DNA from: Clostridia bacterium
GTDB lineage: Bacteria; Bacillota; Clostridia; TANB77; RGIG9151
NCBI GenBank assembly: GCA_017934955.1
Contig: JAGBIO010000013.1
Location: forward strand, 1-49,515
Length of the DNA stretch: 49,515 nt
Direction: 5' to 3'
How positions within the stretch are numbered: position 1 is the first letter of the stretch; every line of letters starts with the position of its first letter. A model generated the notes under the pieces. That model did no database searches and was not told where the DNA came from. It worked only from the letters and a program-made list of their open reading frames with translations. Positions 38,878-49,515 of the stretch are shown in pieces. The translations under genes and the position numbers were made by a program.

Positions 38878-40518
38878 ATGAAGAGAATTTTTGCATTATT
38901 GATGGTAGCAGTTTTTTTCTTGGGGAGCAGTTTTTCTTTTGCGAGTACAGATTTATTGTTGAGTAATAAATCTTTGTATTTTATGATTGAAAAGCATAAT
39001 GCTGAAAAATTGCTGGAGAATTTTGCGGAGTTGGAGAAGATTGATTTTGTGAAGTTTTTGGGTAGTGAGACTCCGTTAAAATTAGAGATGAATATTGAAA
39101 TTGATAGCAGCGCGGAGGAGTTTATTAAGAGAGATATTCAGATTTTGGATGAAGTGAATGAAAAGGCGGGATACGAGCGTGCCGAGATTAAGGTATATAA
39201 TGACGATAAGTATATTGCTACGTTAGAAGCGATTGAGGATGGTACTGTTTTATCGCTTCGTCTTCCGGAATTGTATGAAAAGTATATTACGGTTGACCTT
39301 GGAAAATTAACAGAGCTTTGTGAAAAATTCGGAATGCCGGAAGATGAGTTAAAGGAACTTGAGAAGAGTTATAAAATGCAAGAGGAATTGAAAGCGTTGA
39401 TGGCTCTTTCGGAAGAACAGGAAGAGGATTTGACGAATTGTGTTATAAAGTGTGGTATGAAATTAAATAACTTGCTCAAAGAGGAGTATTTTGTTCGGGA
39501 TAATCAGGCGGTTGTAAGCTATGATGATAAAATAATTCCGTGCACTTCGCTTTCTATGGAGATTCCACAGAGGGATATGATTCAGATTGTGAAGGCTCTT
39601 TGGACGGAAATAAAGAATGACGAAAGGGTTATGAAGATTTTTGAAGAGAAGTTGAACGGATTCTATGAGATTTATAAAGAGGAATTGGACGAGGAAACGC
39701 AGTTGCCGACAATAACTGAAATTTGTGAAGCCATAGATGGATTGTTTACGCGTTTGGAAGAAATGTACGGTCCGGCTTATGATAACGGCAGAATCGTTTC
39801 TAAGATTTATTTTGGGGAAGATTACAATATTATTAAGCGGGAGTTCGGAATTAAAAATGAAAGTGCAGATTACAGTACAATGATGAGTTTGACGACATTA
39901 GAGGATTATTATGCTTTAGAAGGAGATACATTTGCGTTAAAAGATCGTATTGTGGTAAACGGAAAGGTGACGACGCATAACTTTACTTATGGATATTTGA
40001 CTTACGATTATGATTGGGATGAACTTGATAATTTGATAAAGACCGAGAAATTAGAGACGGCGGAGTGTGCGGTTAATATAGAAAAGCTTTCTGAGAACGC
40101 ACTTCGACTCTGGATGGATTTGGATGAGTTTACGAAATTTGAAGTAAATTTGGCTACCGAGAAACTGAATAAGAATTCAGCGGTATTGAAGTTGGATATG
40201 CTTGTTTTGGAAAAGGCAAATCCGGATTTAACGTATATCAAGGAAGCGAAGGATACAGAAGTAACTTGTAAGATGGAAATGAAGGTAACGCAAAATCATA
40301 AAATAGTGAAGAAAAATTTGAGTAAAAATGAGATAAATATCAATAAAATGAGTAAAGAAGAGTTGGAAAAGGAATGGAATGCAAATAAAGAGAAGATTGC
40401 GGAACGTGGCGAGAAGCTGTATAGAGATTTGTTTCCGGAGATGGTTTCAAGCGCAGAAAGAATAAAGGTGAGTGTGGAGAATATAGTTGATGCTCAGAGT
40501 AAGATATCAATTATGTAG
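38878..40518 (+). CDS. Secreted hypothetical protein
   Basis: Not recognised. The ATG at 38878 with GGGGGGATTGG upstream gives a signal peptide (MKRIFALLMVAVFFLGSSFS, cleavage near FASA-like FAS). 546 residues, rich in Glu and Lys, alternating helical and beta segments, with KxxY/FxDYSTM-like stretches in the middle; no cysteine anchor. It ends at TAG 40516-40518. The reading frame stays open for another 109 codons after that stop (see next entry). Confidence 0.7.
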   Translation: MKRIFALLMVAVFFLGSSFSFASTDLLLSNKSLYFMIEKHNAEKLLENFAELEKIDFVKFLGSETPLKLEMNIEIDSSAEEFIKRDIQILDEVNEKAGYERAEIKVYNDDKYIATLEAIEDGTVLSLRLPELYEKYITVDLGKLTELCEKFGMPEDELKELEKSYKMQEELKALMALSEEQEEDLTNCVIKCGMKLNNLLKEEYFVRDNQAVVSYDDKIIPCTSLSMEIPQRDMIQIVKALWTEIKNDERVMKIFEEKLNGFYEIYKEELDEETQLPTITEICEAIDGLFTRLEEMYGPAYDNGRIVSKIYFGEDYNIIKREFGIKNESADYSTMMSLTTLEDYYALEGDTFALKDRIVVNGKVTTHNFTYGYLTYDYDWDELDNLIKTEKLETAECAVNIEKLSENALRLWMDLDEFTKFEVNLATEKLNKNSAVLKLDMLVLEKANPDLTYIKEAKDTEVTCKMEMKVTQNHKIVKKNLSKNEININKMSKEELEKEWNANKEKIAERGEKLYRDLFPEMVSSAERIKVSVENIVDAQSKISIM

Positions 40519-40845
40519 GAACGTGCAGATAAGACAACAGTTGCTATGATTGGTAAGGCTGTAAAGGTTTGGTACACGGATTATTCGGCGGATCCTATTG
40601 AAAAAATGATCGTGGGAGATAAGAACTTGTCCGGCGAATGGAAGGAATATGCGGAACTTGGTTGTATTGAGGAATATGTTAGTCCGGATTTAGAAGCTAC
40701 TAATGGTAAATATTTTGTAGCTTTGAAAAATGCCGGAACGGTTTCAGAGAGAGTTGTGGTTGGAGTTTCTGCTTGCGACGGTGCAGATTTACCAAATCCG
40801 AATGATGCTGTTTTAGAGGGAAATGTGTATTATATTGAACCGTAA
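40519..40845 (+). pseudogene. In-frame extension after TAG of the preceding gene
   Basis: Directly after the amber stop the same frame reads ERADKTTVAMIGKAVKVWYT and continues ~100 residues to TAA 40845. The first ATG (40546) has no Shine-Dalgarno sequence, so separate translation is doubtful. The content is beta-rich (KYFVALKNAGTVSERVVVGV) and looks like a small exported domain. Either the upstream gene has lost its C-terminal domain to a nonsense mutation, or this is the remnant of another gene. Readthrough is possible but unsupported. Confidence 0.5.
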
Positions 40846-40864
40846 TAACGGGAAAGTGAAGGTT

Positions 40865-40914
40865 GTAAAAAAACTGCCTTGGAAGATTTTATTTTTCCAA
40901 GGCAGTTTTTTTAC
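40865..40914 (+). terminator. Terminator
   Basis: AAAAAAACTGCCTTGGAA pairs with TTCCAAGGCAGTTTTTTT; it works in both directions. Confidence 0.9.
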
Positions 40915-40920
40915 AGTTTC

Positions 40921-40967
40921 AATGATGGCACAAACGTTGTAGGGACAGCATTCATGCTGTCCACAGA
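40921..40967. repeat. Half MITE-like element
   Basis: GGCACAAACGTTGTAGGGACA leads into one ACAGCAT palindrome and the start of the CACAGAAAAG spacer; the right half is missing. (Only the arm GTAGGG and palindrome are diagnostic.). Confidence 0.7.
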
Positions 40968-41105
40968 AAAGCTTGCCGTATTTTTTTAAAAATATATAAA
41001 CATTATGTAAATAAATACCGATATATATAAGTAGAAACGTTTAAAGTGGAAAGCAAAGAATTTTAACATCAGGAGATCAAATAAATAAAGTTTGGAGGGG
41101 ACTTT

Positions 41106-41666
41106 ATGAAAAAAATGATGATTATGATGTTTGTGGTTGCTTTGACATTTTTAGTGACGACTTCATTGGCAGTAACGAACAGTAACTTTGAATTTGTGGT
41201 ACCGTCGGATTATGAAACTTTCCAAGAAAAGGCGAATGTGGGGATTTATAAGAAAGAGGGAAGCATTTTAATGTATGCAGTGAAGAGTATTTATGATGGA
41301 AGTCGTTTGGAGGTTTTGCAGTTTAGTACGGAGGAATTGACGAAGCTAATTAAAGATATGTATGGAGAAAGTGCTCCTAATATAGAGGGTAAAAGTACGG
41401 TTTCGTTGAAAAATAGAGATGCAGTTCGGTTAGATATTACGAATGAGCAGGAAACAAAGAGCGTTCTATTTTTTACGAATTCCGATTCTGCGCTTATTAT
41501 GATTGCTTTTTCAGGAACGGTTTTTGATGAGGAAGAGATGAATGCGATACTTCAATCGTTTGAGGTAAAAGGACTAATGAATAAGCAGTATGCGTTGATT
41601 GTAGTTGCGGTTGTTGTTGCTTTTGTGATTTTCTTGGTTTTATTTTCGAAAGTAAAGAAGAAATAG
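41106..41666 (+). CDS. Exported protein with C-terminal membrane anchor
   Basis: Not recognised. 186 residues; ATG 41106 with TTTGGAGGGG upstream. Signal peptide at residues 1-22 (MMIMMFVVALTFLVTTSLA), a ~130-residue extracellular domain (FEFVVPSDYETFQEKANVGI at the start), then a membrane helix (~160-181: YALIVVAVVVAFVIFLVLF) and a short basic tail KVKKK. It is probably displayed outside the membrane. Its own transcript, between repeat remnants. Confidence 0.7.
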   Translation: MKKMMIMMFVVALTFLVTTSLAVTNSNFEFVVPSDYETFQEKANVGIYKKEGSILMYAVKSIYDGSRLEVLQFSTEELTKLIKDMYGESAPNIEGKSTVSLKNRDAVRLDITNEQETKSVLFFTNSDSALIMIAFSGTVFDEEEMNAILQSFEVKGLMNKQYALIVVAVVVAFVIFLVLFSKVKKK

Positions 41667-41693
41667 AGAAAAGGATATTATCTGATGAAACAT

Positions 41694-41786
41694 TACCGGT
41701 CTTGAAATTATAAAAAGTAGGACAGCATGAAGGCTGTCTGTACATTGTTTGTAGGAGCATTACAGAAATTAAGTCGGAACTGTAAC
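41694..41786. repeat. Degenerate MITE-like element
   Basis: ACCGGTCTTGAAATTATAAA at left, AAGTCGGAACTGTAAC at right; one decayed palindrome (GGACAGCATGAAGGCTGTC at 41720-41738). Confidence 0.6.
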
Positions 41787-41799
41787 GATGAAATAGGTA

Positions 41800-41852
41800 A
41801 AAAAGAAAAAAGGGAACATAATTTTTGAAAGTGTTCTCGTTTTTCTTTTTTT
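41800..41852 (+). terminator. Terminator-like hairpin
   Basis: AAAGAAAAAAGGGAACA pairs with TGTTCTCGTTTTTCTTT with a few mismatches, then a T run. Confidence 0.65.
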
Positions 41853-41951
41853 GTAGCTTGAATTATTATTAGCAATAATATATATTTTAAGTAAATGGGA
41901 AATATTATTTTCTATTATCGTGTAAAATATAGGGTGAGGGAAGTATTTATT

Positions 41952-42755
41952 ATGGACAGATTAAAAGGAAAGGTTGCTATTGTGACAGGTTCTACCAGTG
42001 GAATCGGTATCGGTATTGCAAAATTGTTTGCGGCAGAAGGAGCTAAAGTTGTTATTTGCGGACGCAGACAGGAAAAGGGACAGGCTGTTGTGGATGATAT
42101 CGTGAAAGAAGGCGGAGAAGCGTATTATCATTTTATGGATATTACGGATACAGAGAGTATTGAAAAGTTGTTTTCGGATACGGCTGAGAAGTATGGAAAA
42201 ATTGATGTTTTAGTAAATAATGCGGCTAATGTAGCTTTGAAAGATGGTCGTGTGGATGAATTAACCTTGGAAATGTGGGATAATGTGTTCCAAAGTGATA
42301 TGCGTGGTACATTTTATGCGACGAAGTGTGTTCTACCGTATATGCAGAAGAATGAGTCGGGAGGATCGATTATTAATATCGGTTCAATGGCTTCCTGCGG
42401 AGGCGATCTTGGATCTACAGCTTATGCTTGTGCGAAAGCCGGAGTGGATATGTTGACGAAATCTACTGCTTTGCAGTATGGAAAGCAAAATATTCGTTGC
42501 AATTGTGTGCGTCCGGGATTGATTGTTACGCCACAGAATGAGGCGCATGTTCCGCAGGCATTAAAGGATATTTTCTTGAGTAATATTATGGTGAATCGTT
42601 ACGGTTGTCCGGAGGATATCGGTCATATGTGCGTATATCTTGCTTCGGATGAAAGCTGCTATGTAAGCGGACAGATTGTTAACGTGGATGGTGGGTTGAA
42701 TTCGCATGTTTCTACAGTTGCTCAGTTTAGAGAGTTGAATTCTCGTACATGGTAA
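41952..42755 (+). CDS. Short-chain dehydrogenase/reductase (SDR)
   Basis: The ATG at 41952 (GTGAGGGAAG upstream) gives 267 residues; an earlier in-frame ATG at 41895 lacks a ribosome site. Classical SDR: TGSTSGIG (12-19) for the dinucleotide, NNAA (89-92), and catalytic S145, Y158, K162 (YACAK). The CGRR segment after the second strand suggests NADP(H) preference. Substrate cannot be told; the closest broad types are 3-oxoacyl-ACP reductase-like and hydroxysteroid dehydrogenase-like SDRs. Single gene, terminator follows. Confidence 0.9.
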   Translation: MDRLKGKVAIVTGSTSGIGIGIAKLFAAEGAKVVICGRRQEKGQAVVDDIVKEGGEAYYHFMDITDTESIEKLFSDTAEKYGKIDVLVNNAANVALKDGRVDELTLEMWDNVFQSDMRGTFYATKCVLPYMQKNESGGSIINIGSMASCGGDLGSTAYACAKAGVDMLTKSTALQYGKQNIRCNCVRPGLIVTPQNEAHVPQALKDIFLSNIMVNRYGCPEDIGHMCVYLASDESCYVSGQIVNVDGGLNSHVSTVAQFRELNSRTW

Positions 42756-42798
42756 GATAAAATGCTTATTAGCCTCGTGCTAATAAAGAAGTAAGGTA

Positions 42799-42836
42799 AG
42801 GGTGTAACTTCAGAAAATGGTGTTACATCCTTTTTT
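42799..42836 (+). terminator. Terminator of the SDR gene
   Basis: AGGGTGTAAC pairs with GTTACATCC (one G-T pair), then six T residues. Confidence 0.85.
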
Positions 42837-42857
42837 GTGGATTTTTCTAATAGAATC

Positions 42858-43010
42858 GTTACTATTTAGACTATATCTCTTAAAATAATGGTATAACCTT
42901 TGTAGGGACAGCATTTATGCTGTCCTGCTTTCTGCCTTTTCTGCGGACAGCATAAATGCTGTCCCTACAGTGTTTGTACCATTCTCATAATTTTAAGTAT
43001 GAATAGTAAC
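42858..43010. repeat. MITE-like element, reverse orientation, at island edge
   Basis: GTTACTATTTAGAC at left and AAGTATGAATAGTAAC at right, two ACAGCAT palindromes, and the directional spacer in reverse complement as at 15.9 kb. Last copy before the defence island. Confidence 0.85.
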
Positions 43011-43039
43011 ATAGAATCGAGGTATTGCTTTATTTTGAA

Positions 43040-43068
43040 TTGAATTTTTATGATTTTTGTGATATACT
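43040..43068 (+). promoter_or_regulatory. Promoter of the XRE-fic genes
   Basis: TTGAAT at 43040-43045, 17-bp spacer, TATACT at 43063-43068. Confidence 0.6.
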
Positions 43069-43111
43069 AAAATTGTGTATTTATATATTACCTTATTTTG
43101 AGAGGTGCATT

Positions 43112-43324
43112 ATGGCTGTTAGTTATAAAAAACTGTGGAAACTGTTGATTGACCACGATATGAAAAAGAAAGACCTTGCGAAAGCTGCGGAGATCAGCAA
43201 TTACACCATTACGAAAATGAGCAAGGGTGAAAACGTAACGGTAGATATTTTGGGCAAAATCTGTGCCGCATTGCATTGTGGTATAGACGATATTATGGAA
43301 TTTATTCCGGACGAAACGAAGTGA
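43112..43324 (+). CDS. XRE-family helix-turn-helix regulator
   Basis: 70 residues from ATG 43112 (GAGAGGTGC upstream); the longer frame from 43025 overlaps the promoter. A single Cro/CI-type helix-turn-helix: MKKKDLAKAAEISNYTITKM then GENVTVDILGKICAALHC. It lies nine bases before fic and probably regulates the island. It is not a FicA-type antitoxin, since it lacks the inhibitory motif (that motif is inside the Fic protein). Confidence 0.85.
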   Translation: MAVSYKKLWKLLIDHDMKKKDLAKAAEISNYTITKMSKGENVTVDILGKICAALHCGIDDIMEFIPDETK

Positions 43325-43333
43325 GGGAATAGT

Positions 43334-43936
43334 ATGCTTGAAAATAAATTGGGATTTACAAGCTCCGCCGACCTTGCATGTGCAGAAGAACGCATCAGCA
43401 AGAAAAAGGCTCTTGAGCTTTTTGAAAAAGATATTCTTGGTAACCTGCCTGCCGGTAAGTTTTCTACTTTGCAGGCAATCCATAAATATCTGTTTGAGGA
43501 TATTTATGACTTTGCGGGTGAACTCAGAACAGTTAATATTGCAAAAGGTAACTTCCGCTTTGTACCACTTATGTATCTTGAAGCGGCGCTTGAAAACATT
43601 GATAAAATGCCACAATCGAATTTTGATGAGATAGTAGAAAAATATGTTGAAATGAATATCGCCCACCCATTCCGAGAGGGCAACGGTCGAAGTACACGCA
43701 TTTGGCTCGACCACATTTTGAAAAATGAAATAGGTAAAGTGGTTGATTGGAGCAAGGTGGATAAGGAAGATTACCTGCTTGCGATGGAACGCAGCCCTAT
43801 TAAAGATATTGAAATTAAGCACCTCTTGAAGGCGGCGTTGACGGATGAAATCAATAGCCGTGAGGTCTATATGAAAGGAATCGATCACAGCTATTATTAC
43901 GAGGGTTATTCGACATTTAAGACAGAAGAATTGTAA
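43334..43936 (+). CDS. Fic family AMP-transferase, class III
   Basis: 200 residues, ATG 43334 preceded by GTGAGGG. Fic core motif HPFREGNGR at 111-119 with catalytic H111, and the flap region near FRFVPLMYL. The C-terminus contains SYYYEG (S186, E190, G191), fitting the class III inhibitory motif [S/T]xxxE[G/N] that, as in the Neisseria meningitidis Fic enzyme, folds over the ATP site. Such enzymes AMPylate targets (for example gyrase or topoisomerase IV for related toxins) when relieved. Co-directional with XRE and nuclease genes. Confidence 0.9.
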   Translation: MLENKLGFTSSADLACAEERISKKKALELFEKDILGNLPAGKFSTLQAIHKYLFEDIYDFAGELRTVNIAKGNFRFVPLMYLEAALENIDKMPQSNFDEIVEKYVEMNIAHPFREGNGRSTRIWLDHILKNEIGKVVDWSKVDKEDYLLAMERSPIKDIEIKHLLKAALTDEINSREVYMKGIDHSYYYEGYSTFKTEEL

Positions 43937-44001
43937 ATTTATTCGACGGTATTTTATATAAAAAAAATACATTAACACATATAAAAACGGGGTGTAGTGT
44001 T

Positions 44002-44907
44002 ATGAATTTAAAAGAATTATCTTCAGACGGTAAAGTGGCATATTTGATTAAGCCGATATTAAAAGTATTGCAAGAAGCCGGTGGTCAATTAGAGCGTTCG
44101 GAAATCAAAGAGAGAATCGCTGATTTAGATGATCAAATAGCCGAATTTGCCGAAAGCGTGAAAAAATCAAAGAAAACCGGCAATTCATATAAAGAGTTTA
44201 ATTTTAAGTTTAACTTTGCTATTAAAGATTTATTTTTTAATGATTTATTGACATATACAAATTCATCGCCGATTACTTTGACAGAAAAAGGATTATATCT
44301 TGAGATAGATACTCTCGATGTTCAAAAGGATATTATAGAAACCTCAAAAAAGCATTGGGACGAATTGAGTAAGAACAATAAAAAGAATAAAATTGTTGAT
44401 GTAAGTAATAGTGAAGAAGAAACGCAGGCGGAAGAAAAACTCAAAGATGATTTTAAAGAAATGCTTCTGGCGTCAATTGCTAAGATGACTTCAAAAAAGT
44501 TTGAAGCTTTTTCACGAGCGTTGCTAAACCGCATGGGTGTTGAGTTTACCGAAAAAGGTGTACAGATTAGCAATGACGGCGGAATTGACGGATACGGCTA
44601 TCACGTTGATGCAAATGATTTCAGAACAACAAGAGTAGTTATACAGTGTAAAAGATATAATGTTGCACCCGTGACGGAGCCTGAAATCAATCAATTCTTA
44701 GGCGCTATGAATAAATATCAGGCAGATTATGGGGTGTTCATTACGAACGGTAGATTTACCAATTCGGCAAGAATTGCTGCAAGAGAAGGATCTCCAATCA
44801 CATTGATAGACGGCAATGATTTGGTTAAATTGGTTATTAAATACGAGCTATATATAACGCCTGTTAAAACTTATGTGTTAGATGAATTTTATAATTCTGA
44901 GGAATAA
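44002..44907 (+). CDS. Mrr-type restriction endonuclease
   Basis: 301 residues, ATG 44002 behind GGGGTG. N-terminal Mrr winged-helix domain (~10-105: LIKPILKVLQEAGGQLERSE), a charged linker (~125-150), and a C-terminal Mrr PD-(D/E)xK nuclease: GGIDG with D196 and QCK with Q215, K217 (IQCKRY). Mrr enzymes cut modified, usually methylated, DNA. Its place next to a type I methylase is notable, as the host's own methylation must be tolerated. Confidence 0.9.
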   Translation: MNLKELSSDGKVAYLIKPILKVLQEAGGQLERSEIKERIADLDDQIAEFAESVKKSKKTGNSYKEFNFKFNFAIKDLFFNDLLTYTNSSPITLTEKGLYLEIDTLDVQKDIIETSKKHWDELSKNNKKNKIVDVSNSEEETQAEEKLKDDFKEMLLASIAKMTSKKFEAFSRALLNRMGVEFTEKGVQISNDGGIDGYGYHVDANDFRTTRVVIQCKRYNVAPVTEPEINQFLGAMNKYQADYGVFITNGRFTNSARIAAREGSPITLIDGNDLVKLVIKYELYITPVKTYVLDEFYNSEE

Positions 44908-44990
44908 TAAAAGGTAAAAATTTTGATCTTCAACTTCCGATAATTTTATATTATCAGAAGCAAAACTGAACATTACAAGGGGTGAAAATT

Positions 44991-49181
<4,191 letters not shown>

Positions 49182-49182
<1 letters not shown>

Positions 49183-49515
49183 TGGATACCAAAGCATTAA
49201 GACAAAAAATCTTGGATTTAGCTATTCGTGGGAAACTTGTACCGCAAGACCCGAACGATGAACCTGCATCTGTTTTGTTGGAACGCATTCGCGAGCAAAA
49301 AAAGCAACTTGTTAAAGAAGGAAAGCTAAAAGCCAAAGATATTGAGAATGATACAATCATCTTTAAAGATGATGATAATTTACATTATGAGCAGTTCCAA
49401 GATGGAACGGTGAAATGTATTGAAGATGAGATACCATTTGAGATTCCAGATCAATGGAGTTGGGTCCGATTGGGCGATTTAGCACAATACAAAAAAGGAC
49501 CTTTTGGAAGTAGCA
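49182..49515 (+). CDS. hsdS: Type I restriction enzyme, specificity subunit (partial)
   Basis: Starts at ATG 49182 inside the hsdM stop and runs off the window (111 codons seen). It begins MDTKALRQKILDLAIRGKLV, the conserved N-terminal helix of HsdS, then a linker and the start of the first target recognition domain (IPDQWSWVRLGDLAQYKKGP). It decides which sequence the complex methylates and cuts. Recognition cannot be predicted from this part. Confidence 0.95.

Noticed and set aside
43088-43978. 296-codon minus-strand frame opposite XRE and fic
   Set aside because: The Fic motif and both ribosome sites are on the plus strand; this frame is antisense.

Overview
The window looks like a chromosomal segment of a low-GC, spore-forming Clostridia bacterium, probably Lachnospiraceae-like. 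The reasons are a split sporulation sigma factor sigK at the left edge, the radC-mreBCD-mrdA-minC gene order, strong AGGAGG ribosome binding sites, TTGACA/TATAAT promoters with 17-bp spacers, and AT-rich codon use. No sequence search was possible, so the taxon is inferred.

Layout. 1-773: the end of a large serine recombinase meets the 3' half of sigK at an AATGA core, so the window starts inside a skin-like element. 0.9-6.9 kb: S1-domain protein, winged-helix protein, tRNA-Arg, rpmB, an unknown gene, an Eis-like acetyltransferase and radC. 7.0-13.2 kb: cell-shape and division run mreB-mreC-mreD-mrdA-minC, then fmt. 13.2-13.8 kb: tRNA-Pro, a decayed toxin-antitoxin pair and tRNA-Arg. 14-22 kb: secreted stalk-domain protein, a small DUF6774-like protein, a two-gene chromate transporter, an unknown gene, and an operon of CPBP protease, acyltransferase, DUF6320-like zinc-ribbon membrane protein and a coiled-coil protein. 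22.3-27.6 kb: an apparently acquired copper and redox module (csoR, copA fused in frame to copZ, a deleted dehydrogenase, a frameshifted EFR1-type ferredoxin gene, an Rrf2 regulator). A 25-bp direct repeat brackets it. 27.8-34.8 kb: YlmH-like protein, mscL, TPR protein, PilZ protein, and a heterodimeric ABC exporter with its MarR regulator. 35.07-35.76 kb (minus strand): a c-di-GMP-I riboswitch with its own promoter, an intrinsic terminator, then about 500 nt of apparently non-coding RNA made of two tandem, diverged 146-nt units, ending in a second terminator. 36-42.8 kb: small unknown gene, VanX-like dipeptidase, purB, secreted unknown proteins and an SDR oxidoreductase. 43.1-49.5 kb: defence island of XRE regulator, Fic enzyme with a built-in inhibitory motif, Mrr nuclease and type I restriction genes hsdR-hsdM-hsdS (hsdS cut by the window end).

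Intergenic spaces between 1.7 and 43 kb are filled by a MITE-like family at about twenty loci. It has outer inverted repeats beginning GTTAC and ending GTAAC, an inner GTAGGG/CCCTAC frame, and one of several alternative inner palindromes. Copies are absent from inside the copper module and the defence island. A second, rarer repeat (4.43 and 17.20 kb) shows paired compensatory changes in two stems.

The strongest candidate for something undescribed is the free-standing c-di-GMP-controlled tandem RNA at 35.1-35.7 kb. Next are the sigK element junction, the copA-copZ fusion with an internal start, and the repeat families with interchangeable or covarying hairpins.
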